Shown here in pieces: positions 7,929-15,780 of a stretch of 64,000 nucleotides of DNA. Source of the stretch: Nocardioides sp. Root1257. GTDB lineage: Bacteria > Actinomycetota > Actinomycetes > Propionibacteriales > Nocardioidaceae. How positions within the stretch are numbered: position 1 is the stretch's first letter; the number at the start of each line of letters is the position of its first letter. Where the stretch lies: assembly GCF_001425175.1 (NCBI RefSeq), contig NZ_LMDV01000009.1, positions 560,356-624,355 of the forward strand, given 5' to 3'. Both the position numbers and the translations under genes were made by a program. The notes under the pieces were generated by a model. That model was not told the DNA's origin, ran no database searches, and saw nothing but the letters and a program-made list of their open reading frames with translations.

Positions 7929-8912
7929 ATGAAGCGAGCCACCGCCGCAGACGTCGCGCGAGCGGCCGGCGTCTCGCGGACCACGGTGAGCTACGTCCTG
8001 AACGACACCCCTCATCAGCAGATCCCGGATGCCACCCGTCGCCGGGTGCTCGAGGCCGCGGAGCGGCTGAGCTACAACCCGTCGGCGGCGGCCCGCGCCC
8101 TGGTCCGCGGCCGCAGCGACGTCATCCTGTTCGTCTTCCCGGCGGAGGTGACGCTCGAGGACTGGGGACGCCGGGTGCTCAGCCAGCTGTCCCGACGCTT
8201 CGCGCAGGAGGGATTCACGCTCCTCGCCCACACCGGTCGCTTCGGCCGCGAGCGCATCGACGACGTCTGGCGCACGATCGTGCCCGCGGCGGTCCTGTGC
8301 ATCTCGATCGAGCCGGAGCAGGTCCAGGCCATGCGCGCCGCCGGGGTTCCGCTCGTGCTGCCGCTGTACGGCGGCGGCGACGACCTCCAGGCACTGGCGA
8401 TGGACAGCGAGCGGGCGGTCGTCGCCCTGCAGCTGCAGACCCTGCTGGACGCCGGTCACCAGCGCATCGCGTCCGCCTCCCTCGACTCCAGGCACCGGCT
8501 GGCCACGGCGGCGCGGCAGCTGCTGGTGCCCGAGGTAGCGGCCTCGCTCGGCATCGAGGAGCCGCCGCAGTACGTGTTCCCCGACGACCCGGGGGCCGCG
8601 GCGAGCCAGCTGCGCGACCTGGTGTCCTCCGGCTACACCGGCGTCTGCGCGGTCAACGACCACGTCGCCGGGATCGTGCTCGCCGGTGCGCGGGCGGCCG
8701 GGCTCGCGGTGCCCGACCAGGTCGCCGTCATCGGGTCCGGTGACCAGGAGCTGTCCGCGCTGACGCAGCCCGCCCTGACGACGGTCGTCAGCGACGCGGA
8801 ACGGCTGGCGGAGGCACTGGTCGAGATCGTCACCCGGCGGATCAACCAGCTCCCGCCACCCGGGGAGCTGCCTGCCCCCGGGGTCTCGCTGATCCGGCGC
8901 GGCTCGGTCTGA
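7929..8912 (+). CDS. LacI-family transcriptional regulator
   Basis: A protein of 327 residues from ATG 7929 with GAAGGAG upstream; an earlier in-frame start would add 20 poor-quality residues. The HTH reads ATAADVARAAGVSRTTVSYVLND and is followed by the hinge helix SAAARALVRGRSDV. The rest is a periplasmic-binding-protein-like effector domain, including the GVCAVNDHVAGIVLAGARAAGLAVPDQVAVIG segment typical of LacI/GalR proteins. The usual ligand is a sugar, but no sugar transporter or hydrolase is adjacent, so the target genes cannot be named. It converges with the DUF916 gene, with 9 nt between stops. Confidence 0.9.
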   Translation: MKRATAADVARAAGVSRTTVSYVLNDTPHQQIPDATRRRVLEAAERLSYNPSAAARALVRGRSDVILFVFPAEVTLEDWGRRVLSQLSRRFAQEGFTLLAHTGRFGRERIDDVWRTIVPAAVLCISIEPEQVQAMRAAGVPLVLPLYGGGDDLQALAMDSERAVVALQLQTLLDAGHQRIASASLDSRHRLATAARQLLVPEVAASLGIEEPPQYVFPDDPGAAASQLRDLVSSGYTGVCAVNDHVAGIVLAGARAAGLAVPDQVAVIGSGDQELSALTQPALTTVVSDAERLAEALVEIVTRRINQLPPPGELPAPGVSLIRRGSV

Positions 8913-8921
8913 CCCGGGCCT

Positions 8922-10079
8922 CTACGACGCGACCGGGTCGAGCTCCTCGGCGTCCTCCGCGTCCTTCGCGACGTCCCCGGTCACCCGGTGCCGGCGGCGC
9001 CGGACCACCAGGACGGTCGCGATCAACGCGATCGCTGCGGCCAGCGCGATCAGCGAGAGCCAGGGGACCCGCCACACGCTCTTCTCCATCGTCACGGCCT
9101 CGGCGCCGTCGGCGGTGACGGTCACCTCGACGCGCACGCGACCGATCAGGCTGCCCCAGCGCAGGCCGTGGACGCTGTCCTCGACGGCGATCCGTGGACT
9201 GCCCGGCAACAGCTCGGCGAACTCGTGCTCGGGCAAGCCGATCGTCCTGGTGCGCGTGGTGACCTTGCCGCCGGACGTCGGGGAGAGTCGTACGTTCCCC
9301 GCGTTGCCGACCCGGTAGGTCACGATCGCCGTGCTGGACCCGAGGAACCGGGAGAGGAGACCGCCGCGCAGGTGGAGCTCGAGGTCGGTCAGCGACAGCT
9401 CGGGGCGACGTACACCGGCGACGTTCGCGTACAGCCGCACGCCCACTCCGGCGCGTACGCCGACGTCCACGCCGGAGACCTTCTGGCCGTGTCGCACCCG
9501 GGTCTCCCGCGCGACGACACCGCCGGCCGTGTCGCCGGGGGTCACTGTCGCGGGCACCCGCACGACGATCGGGATCGTGACCGCCCGTCCGGACGCCACG
9601 GTGACCTTCGTGATGGGCAACGTGATCCAGGTGCCGACGCCCCGGGTCCTCTGGTGGAACGCCGTGAACGCGAAGCCCCCGTCGGCGGCGATGTTGTAGG
9701 CGTCGGCGGCGTAGAGCTGCACGCTGACGGCCCGTCGGGACGAGTTCGTCAGGGTGACCGAGTCGCAGATCACCGTCCCGGCGGTGACGTTGTACTGGAG
9801 CCAGTCACGCTGCTGGGTGGTGCTGGGCCCCGGCTGGAGCAGCCAGCCGAACTGCGTCGTACCGCCCGTGGCACGGGTGGACGTGAGCTTCGGCCTGGGG
9901 CACGTCGGCGTCGGCGCGGTCGCCGTGGCCGCCGCGCTCGTCGGAGCGGTCTCCGCAGCGGTCGCGGACTCGGACGGTCCGCTGCGGGAGAGCGACGACA
10001 TGCCCGAGATCAGCACCAGGCCGATCGCCAGCACCGCGACCCGTGTGGACGACCTTCTCGTGACCCCGACCATGTCCAT
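8922..10079 (-). CDS. DUF916 (WxL-interacting-like) membrane-anchored surface protein
   Basis: About 385 residues from ATG 10079, or 10073 where AGAGGGG is better spaced. A start at 10145 would lie inside the hairpin at 10130-10163. An N-terminal signal or membrane segment (VAVLAIGLVLISGM) is followed by the DUF916 core: FGWLLQPGPS, DSVTLTNSSRRAVSVQLYAADAY and VVRVPATVTPGDTAGGVVARE. A single C-terminal helix (LSLIALAAAIALIATVLVV) and a basic RRRRH stop-transfer end it. In Firmicutes, DUF916/DUF3324 proteins anchor WxL proteins to the wall. Here the upstream gene encodes a WxL-like protein, which supports the same partnership. The protein faces outside with a short cytoplasmic tail. Confidence 0.75.
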   Translation of the reverse strand: MDMVGVTRRSSTRVAVLAIGLVLISGMSSLSRSGPSESATAAETAPTSAAATATAPTPTCPRPKLTSTRATGGTTQFGWLLQPGPSTTQQRDWLQYNVTAGTVICDSVTLTNSSRRAVSVQLYAADAYNIAADGGFAFTAFHQRTRGVGTWITLPITKVTVASGRAVTIPIVVRVPATVTPGDTAGGVVARETRVRHGQKVSGVDVGVRAGVGVRLYANVAGVRRPELSLTDLELHLRGGLLSRFLGSSTAIVTYRVGNAGNVRLSPTSGGKVTTRTRTIGLPEHEFAELLPGSPRIAVEDSVHGLRWGSLIGRVRVEVTVTADGAEAVTMEKSVWRVPWLSLIALAAAIALIATVLVVRRRRHRVTGDVAKDAEDAEELDPVAS

Positions 10080-10129
10080 CCCCCTCTGCGTGTCCTTAGG
10101 TCCGTCCCTGCACCGTCTTGAGCGGAGTG

Positions 10130-10163
10130 CCCGGCGGGACGGCATGATCGCCGTCCCGCCGGG
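10130..10163 (-). terminator. Strong hairpin between the WxL-like and DUF916 genes
   Basis: A 14-bp perfect stem (CCCGGCGGGACGGC and its complement) with loop ATGATC lies 29 nt after the stop of the WxL-like gene. It probably terminates or attenuates readthrough into the DUF916 gene, setting the ratio of the two products. Confidence 0.75.
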
Positions 10164-10191
10164 TGGTGCTTGTCCTGCGCTCGTCCCGAGG

Positions 10192-11871
10192 TCAGCCCAG
10201 GACGAGGTCGAGCGTGGCGCTGTAGACGCCGTTGTTGACGTACGACGGCACGATCAGGCTGAGCGCGGCGTCTGCCTGCCAGGTGCCGCCACCACCGCCG
10301 AGGCCGGCGATGGCGAGCGTCCTTGCCGTCGACTTCGACAGCGCTGCCGGCGCTCCTGCGGCCACGTCACCGACCAGACCGTCGGTCGGGTCGGCCAGGG
10401 ACACCCCGGGAGTCCACGACAGGTTGCTCGCCGGGATCCGGTTGTGCGAGTTGGGCTCGACGCCCGTCGCGTGGGTGTTGCCGTTCTCGTTGCCCGGGGT
10501 GGCGTTGATGAAGTCACCCGCGAGCTGACCGGTGAGGGTCCACCCGGGGTTGGTGCCACGGGTGTCGGTGACGGTGACCGTGTTCAGGTTGCCCGACCTG
10601 GTCTGCTGGTGGCCGTTCAGGACGGTGTTGCCCATGCTGACCGTCGAGGCGCTCTGAGCGTCACCCAGACCGCTGCCCGGCGACACCTGGGTGGTGATCG
10701 TCTGGTGCAGCGTCGGGATTGACGAGATGTTCAGCGCCGCGGTCGCCGTCAGGCCGGAGCCGGTCTGGGTGACGACCACGTCGTTCGAGCCGAGCGCGTC
10801 GGTCGCGGTGTGCACCGTGATCGAGCCGGTGAGGTGGCCGGCGGCGTTGACCGTGGCCGTGCCGGTGGACGTGCCGTTGGTCAGGGCGAGCGTGGCAGCG
10901 CCGCCCGGCGCCCAGTTGTCACCCACGATGCTGACCACGGTGCCGTCCTGCGCGGTGGCCGGGGTGGCGGTCGCGGTCGGCCCGGCGACGGTGAAGGTCG
11001 CGGTTGCCGCCAGGGCCTGGGTCCCACCGAGTGCTGCCGGTGCGTTGCCGTTGTAGGGCGTGCCGTTCGGCTGCACCAGCGTGAGCGTGTGCGGACCAGC
11101 CGCGAGGTTGTTTGGCAGGGTCACGGTGCCGCTGGGGACACCACCCGGCGCGAGAGCACCGGTGGTGGCGTTGAGGGTCGCCGGCGAGGTCGAGACAGCG
11201 CTCGAGTTGAGAGGCGTCGTTCCGTCGAGCAGGACGGTAGGAGCCGTGGAACCGGTGATCGGCATGCCCCAGAAGTGCGAGCCGCCGAGGGTCACCGTGC
11301 CGCCGGCCTGCGAGTTCGTCGCCGTCAGCGTGGGTGCCTGGCTCGGGCTCTGGTTGCCGAACTGGATCTGGACGACCGAGTACTGCTCCTGGGTGGCAGC
11401 GTTCGCCACTGCGGCGACGGCCGCCAGACCGGCGTCCGCGACGCTCTGGTTGATCTGGCCACCGGACACGCCGAAGCTGGCGAACGGCGCAGCGAGGGAG
11501 TAGTTCGCGAGGGTGAAGTTCGCACCTGCGCCGCCCGTGAACGAGCCGAGGACCGCGCCGGGGATGTTGGCGAAGGCCTGCGCTTGGGCAGGCGGCACCA
11601 GGCCGGCCGCGCCGCTCGCCTGGGCGATGGCCGAGAACGGGGTGGTGGTCGCCGGGGTGAAGGTGAGGACGTCGCCCACGGCGGCGTTCTTGATGAAGTA
11701 CGTGCCCTGGCCGTCGATGGGGATGACGACGCTCGCGGGGTTGTTGCTCGCGACCGTCACGTTGATCCCTTGGAGTGCGTCCGCCGGCGACGTCGCGGCC
11801 ACCATGACCGCCGGTGTCGTCAGGGATACGGCGGCGATGGCCGCCAGCGTCCTTCTCTGTGGAAGATGCAT
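10192..11871 (-). CDS. Secreted WxL-like surface protein with Ig-like repeats
   Basis: A protein of 559 residues. A Sec signal peptide (RRTLAAIAAVSLTTPAVMVAATSPADA) is cleaved near residue 32. The middle has two Ig/IPT-like beta domains (around PTLTATNSQAGGTVTLGGSHF and ATPATAQDGTVVSIVGDNW). The C-terminal 150 residues resemble a WxL domain: TVTDTRGTNPGWTLTG, then TWQADAALSLIVP and a final YSATLDLVLG. The first WxL motif is intact as WTL; the second is degraded. In Firmicutes the WxL domain binds peptidoglycan non-covalently. The composition is rich in Thr, Ala, Gly and Asn. AGAGAGG upstream is the ribosome site. It lies downstream of a 78-bp promoter module shared with the next secreted gene. 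Confidence 0.75.
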   Translation of the reverse strand: MHLPQRRTLAAIAAVSLTTPAVMVAATSPADALQGINVTVASNNPASVVIPIDGQGTYFIKNAAVGDVLTFTPATTTPFSAIAQASGAAGLVPPAQAQAFANIPGAVLGSFTGGAGANFTLANYSLAAPFASFGVSGGQINQSVADAGLAAVAAVANAATQEQYSVVQIQFGNQSPSQAPTLTATNSQAGGTVTLGGSHFWGMPITGSTAPTVLLDGTTPLNSSAVSTSPATLNATTGALAPGGVPSGTVTLPNNLAAGPHTLTLVQPNGTPYNGNAPAALGGTQALAATATFTVAGPTATATPATAQDGTVVSIVGDNWAPGGAATLALTNGTSTGTATVNAAGHLTGSITVHTATDALGSNDVVVTQTGSGLTATAALNISSIPTLHQTITTQVSPGSGLGDAQSASTVSMGNTVLNGHQQTRSGNLNTVTVTDTRGTNPGWTLTGQLAGDFINATPGNENGNTHATGVEPNSHNRIPASNLSWTPGVSLADPTDGLVGDVAAGAPAALSKSTARTLAIAGLGGGGGTWQADAALSLIVPSYVNNGVYSATLDLVLG

Positions 11872-12020
11872 GGGAAGTGTTGCCTCTCTTGGAAGTTGAT
11901 CGTGCTGGAGAGCGACCGCATGCGATGCGGGGGGTACACGCGGCCTCCTCGGTCCGGGGCCTCACCTCCTGGGAGCACGCCTTGCGTGGTTGCCGGGCCG
12001 CGCCCCGCCGTCCACGCACA

Positions 12021-12098
12021 CGCATCACTGAGGCGTGTCAGTGACGCGCGTCACTCTGGCGTTGTGCCCGAAGCCCGGACAAACCCGAAATCGGGTAT
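12021..12098 (-). promoter_or_regulatory. Promoter module A (shared 78-bp element) of the WxL-like gene
   Basis: Read on the minus strand, the element has three blocks: ATACCC followed by TTCGGGTTTGTCCGG; after exactly 20 nt, GTGACGCGCGTCACTGA; after 5 nt, CTCAGTGATGCG. The same blocks with the same spacings recur at 13226-13303 in front of the other secreted gene. The first block contains an ACCCGA/TCGGGT inverted repeat. The distance to the ATG at 11871 is about 149 nt. The rest of this gene-free stretch (11872-12207) holds the long leader and the terminator at 12155-12195. Confidence 0.7.
12041..12054 (-). promoter_or_regulatory. CRP/GlxR-like site (module A)
   Basis: GTGACGCGCGTCAC is a perfect 14-bp palindrome fitting the GTGA-N6-TCAC core of cAMP-receptor-protein family sites in actinobacteria. 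It lies inside promoter module A. Confidence 0.6.
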
Positions 12099-12154
12099 CC
12101 GTCCACGTCCACGGCCCGGCCATGGGCGGCGCTCCCGACGGCCGGAGGGCAGGC

Positions 12155-12195
12155 GAGAGGGCCCGTTCGTCGGGGGGTAGCGAACGGGCCCTCTC
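12155..12195 (-). terminator. Terminator of the Ig-like secreted gene
   Basis: A 15-bp perfect stem (GAGAGGGCCCGTTCG and its complement) with an 11-nt loop lies 12 nt beyond the stop at 12208. It separates this gene from the downstream promoter module A. Confidence 0.85.
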
Positions 12196-12207
12196 GGGTC
12201 TGCGGTG

Positions 12208-13194
12208 TCAGCGCTTCTTCGGCGCCGTCACCTTCTTGGTCGGGGCGGACGTCGCCGTCGCGGAGCGGTAGCCGGTCTTGCCGACCGAGACCCGACAGCT
12301 CAGCCGGTGCCGTGCATCGGCCTTCACGACCTTGTACCTCGCCTTGGCGGCCTTCTTGATCGCCTTGCCGTCCCTCAGCCACTGGAAGGTGGTCGTCGTG
12401 GGCGCCGGGGACCAGGACCCGGGCTTGCAGGTCAGTGTCTTCCCGACCTTCGCCGTCCCGACCACCTTCGGCTTCGCGGTGCTCGTGAGGACGAGTGGTG
12501 CCGAGGTGTCCAGCGTGGTAGATCCGAGCGACGGGAAGGGAGCGCCCACCGCCGCGCACGAGCCGCCCGTCGGCTGGATCGTGCCGGCGGGGCCCATGTC
12601 CGCGGTGCCCCAGCCGAGGGTGAGGTTGAGTGATCCCTGCACCGAGAGCGCCAGGCCGCTGGCCGCCTGGTTCGACGAGAGCGAGACGGCCACGGTGTCA
12701 CCGCTCGCGCCCGCGACAGTGGCACCGCTGAAGGTCACGCCGGTGAAGGTGAAGCTGATCGGATCGGCGGTCTTGGTGCCCGCGTCGTAGTTCGTGATCG
12801 GCACGCTGGGCTTCGCGCCGAGGTTGGGGGTGGTCAACGTGCCGGTGGTGTGGGTCGCGTCCAGCGCGAACCTGCCGCCGGCGAACCCGACGGCGTTCGA
12901 GCCGGCCATGGCCACGAAGCCGCCGACCACCGTGCCCGGGACGGTGACCGTGAGATCACCGGTCACGGCGTAGGCCCCGCCCGAAGCCGGGGCTGTCGAC
13001 GGGGGCGTCGCCACGACGCTCAGGTCGAACGGTGCGTCCGGGGTGCCGGCCGGCGTCCCCGGAGGGTTCGTGCAGGTGATCGACCCGCTGGAGGTGCCGG
13101 CCGAGGCCGGAGTGGCGGAGAGCGCGAGCAGCGCGGGGGTCGTGACGGACAGGGCGGCGAGCACCGCCGCCGTCCTCGTGAGTCGACGATGCAT
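12208..13194 (-). CDS. Secreted surface protein with C-terminal Ig-like repeat
   Basis: A protein of 328 residues from ATG 13194, with AGAGAGGC upstream as in the neighbouring secreted gene. The signal peptide (RRLTRTAAVLAALSVTTPALLALSATPASAG) ends near residue 33. The middle is a beta-rich domain with few charged residues. The C-terminal 85 residues form one basic Ig-like repeat of the kind common in Nocardioides surface proteins: VVGTAKVGKTLTCKPGSWSP, TFQWLRDGKAIKKA and RLSCRVSVGKTGY. Four cysteines in the mature part could form two disulfides. The promoter module it shares with the WxL-like gene suggests that the two are expressed together. Its ligand is unknown. Confidence 0.7.
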   Translation of the reverse strand: MHRRLTRTAAVLAALSVTTPALLALSATPASAGTSSGSITCTNPPGTPAGTPDAPFDLSVVATPPSTAPASGGAYAVTGDLTVTVPGTVVGGFVAMAGSNAVGFAGGRFALDATHTTGTLTTPNLGAKPSVPITNYDAGTKTADPISFTFTGVTFSGATVAGASGDTVAVSLSSNQAASGLALSVQGSLNLTLGWGTADMGPAGTIQPTGGSCAAVGAPFPSLGSTTLDTSAPLVLTSTAKPKVVGTAKVGKTLTCKPGSWSPAPTTTTFQWLRDGKAIKKAAKARYKVVKADARHRLSCRVSVGKTGYRSATATSAPTKKVTAPKKR

Positions 13195-13225
13195 GGGGGT
13201 GGCCTCTCTGACGACGTCAGGTACG

Positions 13226-13303
13226 CGCGTCACTGAGTCGGATCAGTGACGCGTGTCACTGTGCTGGCCGCGCGTGCGGCCGGACAAACCCGAAGTTGGG
13301 TAT
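13226..13303 (-). promoter_or_regulatory. Promoter module B (shared 78-bp element) of the Ig-like gene
   Basis: This has the same three blocks and spacings as module A: ATACCC/TTCGGGTTTGTCCGG, 20 nt, GTGACACGCGTCACTGA, 5 nt, CTCAGTGACGCG. It ends only 31 nt before the ATG at 13194. Block sequence is conserved while the 20-nt spacer is not, which points to selection on protein-binding sites. Confidence 0.7.
13246..13259 (-). promoter_or_regulatory. CRP/GlxR-like site (module B)
   Basis: On the + strand GTGACGCGTGTCAC fits GTGA-N6-TCAC, at the same place in module B as the site in module A. Confidence 0.55.
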
Positions 13304-13340
13304 GGCGGCGTCGCCCGCGGGGCGTCGCTCACGTCCGGCT

Positions 13341-13697
13341 CTACTCGATGCCGGCGGTCCGGTCGAGGTGCTGGAGCAGGTCGTGCGCGGCGAGCTCCAC
13401 CTTCTTGTGCCGCCACTCGGCGGCTCGGTAGACGCACGCGATCAGCCCGGAGCGGTGCACGCGGCGCAGGTCACCGTAGACGAACGCGTGCCGGGCCTTG
13501 GTCTCGTCGTTCGCACCCTCGGTGAGGCCGAGGTGCCAGGCGGCGTACTCGTCCCACGAGTGCCGCTCGAGGTAGGCGTTCTGCGCCTCGGCGTCCGGCT
13601 GCACGTCGCCCCAGTCACTGTCGAGGACGTACTGCCTCTTGTCGATCAGCGCACGGCAGTGGGCGACGGCGTCGGGGTTGACCGCGTACGTCGCCAT
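13341..13697 (-). CDS. Conserved actinobacterial hypothetical protein
   Basis: A protein of 118 residues from ATG 13697 (MATYAVNPDAV). The frame is open far upstream but overlaps the GH6 gene there, so this start is chosen. The sequence is soluble and rich in His, Trp and Tyr: DSDWGDVQP, HSWDEYAAWHLGL, AFVYGDLRRVHRSGL and YRAAEWRHKKVELAAHDLL. I recognise it as a protein recurrent in actinobacteria but know no named family or function. It starts 6 nt after the GH6 stop and probably shares its transcript. Confidence 0.75.
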   Translation of the reverse strand: MATYAVNPDAVAHCRALIDKRQYVLDSDWGDVQPDAEAQNAYLERHSWDEYAAWHLGLTEGANDETKARHAFVYGDLRRVHRSGLIACVYRAAEWRHKKVELAAHDLLQHLDRTAGIE

Positions 13698-13702
13698 CGG
13701 CG

Positions 13703-14713
13703 TCAGCTCATCAACAGCCGGGCGTAGTCCGGCCACCAGGTGCCGGAGGGCGGGCCGCCGCTGCAGTTGGCCCCGTCGCCGTCCGACTCCCCGGGGTTCT
13801 TGACCCACAGGTTGCCGTCGAAGGCGCCCTTGAACACCAGTTGGGGCTTCGCGCCGAGCCTGGCCGCCTGGGGGTTGCACACGTCGCCGTTCGCCGGGCC
13901 GTTGCGACCGGCGCCGTTGCGGCCGGTGTCGATCACGTAGTGACTGCCCTTGACGCCGACCTTCCGCAACTGCCCGATCAGGCCCTTGGCGTAGACCTGC
14001 TCGTCGACCGTCGCTCGGGTGTTGGCGACGTTCGTGCTGAAGCCGCGGGTGTACCGGATGCCGGCCTTCTTCAGCAGCGGCGCCATGTGCTCGGGCGTCT
14101 GCCAGCCGGAGTGCCCGGCGTCGAGGTAGACCCAGGCGCCGGCCTTGGTCAGCTTCTTCGCCGCGAACGCGAGCAGACCGAGCCGGTTACCGACGCCGGT
14201 GCACGCCGGGTTGCCGATGAAGGGAATCGCATCCGGCTCGAGGATGACGATCGGCTTCGAGCTGCCGATGCCGGCCGCGAGCTTGGTGACCCAGCGCCGG
14301 TAGTAGCCGTCGGTGATCTGGTCGTCCTGCGACGAGTACATCCCGCAGTCGCGGTCGGGGATGTTGTAGACCGTGAGGAGCGGTGTCTTGTGCGCCTTGG
14401 CGGCCCGCTTGACGTAGCCGGCGGTCGCCCGCTTCGCGGCACCCGGTGAGTGGTAGTAGTCCGTGATCCACAACGGCTGCGCGCGCTTGCCGATCGGGCG
14501 GAACTCCGCACCGGCCTGCGCCGCCTTCATCAACGGGTCGACGAACAGCCCACGGGTCTTGCGGGGGTCCTTCTTCGCCGCCGGCTTGGCCTTCTCGACG
14601 ACGTGCCGGCCGCCGGCGACCCGGACCTGTCCCTCGACGGGCGCGCCGAGCCCCACGACGGCGATGGCGAGGGCCAGCACCGGCACGAGGGCGCGCAGAG
14701 TCCGAGGGAGCAC
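13703..14713 (-). CDS. Secreted glycoside hydrolase family 6 (endoglucanase/cellobiohydrolase type)
   Basis: About 336 residues from a GTG near 14713; an ATG at 14743 is possible but would overlap the upstream gene. The signal peptide is LPRTLRALVPVLALAIAVVGLGAPVEG. The catalytic domain has the GH6 hallmarks in order: VYNIPDRDCG with the loop Asp, ILEPDAI with the presumed acid Asp, YLDAGHSGW, GFSTNVAN, GSHYVIDTGRNG, NLWVKNPGESDG, and GTWWPDYA near the end. GH6 inverting enzymes cut beta-1,4-glucan. There is no cellulose-binding module and no other cellulase nearby, so a role in cell-surface or environmental glucan trimming is as likely as cellulose growth. Confidence 0.9.
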   Translation of the reverse strand: MLPRTLRALVPVLALAIAVVGLGAPVEGQVRVAGGRHVVEKAKPAAKKDPRKTRGLFVDPLMKAAQAGAEFRPIGKRAQPLWITDYYHSPGAAKRATAGYVKRAAKAHKTPLLTVYNIPDRDCGMYSSQDDQITDGYYRRWVTKLAAGIGSSKPIVILEPDAIPFIGNPACTGVGNRLGLLAFAAKKLTKAGAWVYLDAGHSGWQTPEHMAPLLKKAGIRYTRGFSTNVANTRATVDEQVYAKGLIGQLRKVGVKGSHYVIDTGRNGAGRNGPANGDVCNPQAARLGAKPQLVFKGAFDGNLWVKNPGESDGDGANCSGGPPSGTWWPDYARLLMS

Positions 14714-14717
14714 CACC

Positions 14718-15311
14718 TCAGGGTACGGGCTGATCGTCCTCACGGGGGCCGAAGATGCAGAGGTCGTCGAGCTGGTCGGCCGACAGCGGCAGGCCCCAGG
14801 ACTGCATCTGGGTGCGGGAGCGGCGCGAGAAGAGCGCGCGGAACAGCTCGTAGTCGTCGAGGTCCTCCGGCACGCCCGCCGTACCGAACTTCATCGGGGC
14901 GACCGCCGCCAGCACCGGCGCCCACATCGGCTCCGGCAGCACGCCGAGCCCGAGCGCCTCGTGCAGGTCGGCGTGGTGCACGGCCACGTCCCACACGATC
15001 GCCGGTCGGGGGTTGTCGACGGTCGACGCGGCGACCGCGTCGAGGTTGGCCCGCATCTCCCCGGTGAGCTCGTCGACCGGCCGACCCCGTCGCGGCGCAA
15101 CGTGGGCCTCCGTCCACGCGGGACCGGGCGCGCCGTCCATCCGCCCGGCGATCGCGTCGGCCGGGCCGCCGGCCAGGTGCGCGAGCACCTCGTGGACCGT
15201 CCAGTCGGGCGACGCCGGCACCGTGGTCGTGAGTGCTGCGTCGTCCAGGTCGCCCGCCAGCCGGGAGACGGCATCGACGTTCGCGCGGTAGAGGTCACCC
15301 CAGTCGGTCAT
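14718..15311 (-). CDS. Maleylpyruvate isomerase-fold (DinB-like, mycothiol-type) protein
   Basis: A protein of 197 residues from ATG 15311 (MTDWGDLYRAN). An earlier in-frame ATG at 15371 would run into the divergent promoter region. The N-terminal four-helix bundle has ASPDWTVHEVLAHLAGGPADAI, and VWDVAVHHADLHEALG carries the second and third metal-binding histidines. Members include mycothiol-dependent maleylpyruvate isomerases and many with unknown thiol-transfer roles. Mycothiol is made by actinobacteria, so the cofactor guess is sound; the substrate is unknown. It lies 4 nt upstream of the GH6 start. Confidence 0.8.
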   Translation of the reverse strand: MTDWGDLYRANVDAVSRLAGDLDDAALTTTVPASPDWTVHEVLAHLAGGPADAIAGRMDGAPGPAWTEAHVAPRRGRPVDELTGEMRANLDAVAASTVDNPRPAIVWDVAVHHADLHEALGLGVLPEPMWAPVLAAVAPMKFGTAGVPEDLDDYELFRALFSRRSRTQMQSWGLPLSADQLDDLCIFGPREDDQPVP

Positions 15312-15424
15312 GCCCGTCACCGTAGGCAGATCAGGAGAAGTTGAGGAAGGGTGTCGTACCGACGACTTCACGTTCGTAGTACTGGTGACGGGCCCGCTGG
15401 GGGCCCACCCCGGAGGAGAGACCC

Positions 15425-15778
15425 ATGACGCAGTACCTGTTGTCCGTGAACGGCTCCGACACCGACATCGACATGTCCCCGGAGGAGATGCAGCCCATCT
15501 TCGACGCGGTCGACCGGTTCAACGAGAAGCTCCAGGCCGCCGGTGCCTGGGTGTTCGCCGGTGGCCTGGCCCCGATCGAGGCGACCACGACCGTCGACGG
15601 ACGGTCCGACGAGCCGGTCGTCACCGACGGGCCGTTCGCCGAGTCCAAGGAGTGGATCGGCGGCTTCTGGATCATCGAGGCGGCCGACCTCGACGCGGCT
15701 CTCGCCTGGGCGGCCGAGGGGTCCAAGGCCTGCGCCGGACGCGTCGAGGTGCGCCCGTTCCAGGACGCTCCCGCCTGA
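15425..15778 (+). CDS. DGPF/YCII-domain protein partner of an ECF42 sigma factor
   Basis: A protein of 117 residues after GGAGGAGAG. It contains the DGPF motif (VVTDGPFAESKEWIGGFWIIE) that names the YCII-like family genetically linked to ECF42 sigma factors. The fold is a small ferredoxin-like dimer with no proven enzyme activity. It sits 2 nt before the sigma gene, in the conserved order DGPF-sigma. The upstream region has TGTCGT near 15352 and CGTAGT about 17 nt on, loosely like the reported ECF42 promoter (TGTCGA at -35), so autoregulation is plausible. Confidence 0.88.
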   Translation: MTQYLLSVNGSDTDIDMSPEEMQPIFDAVDRFNEKLQAAGAWVFAGGLAPIEATTTVDGRSDEPVVTDGPFAESKEWIGGFWIIEAADLDAALAWAAEGSKACAGRVEVRPFQDAPA

Positions 15779-15780
15779 CC

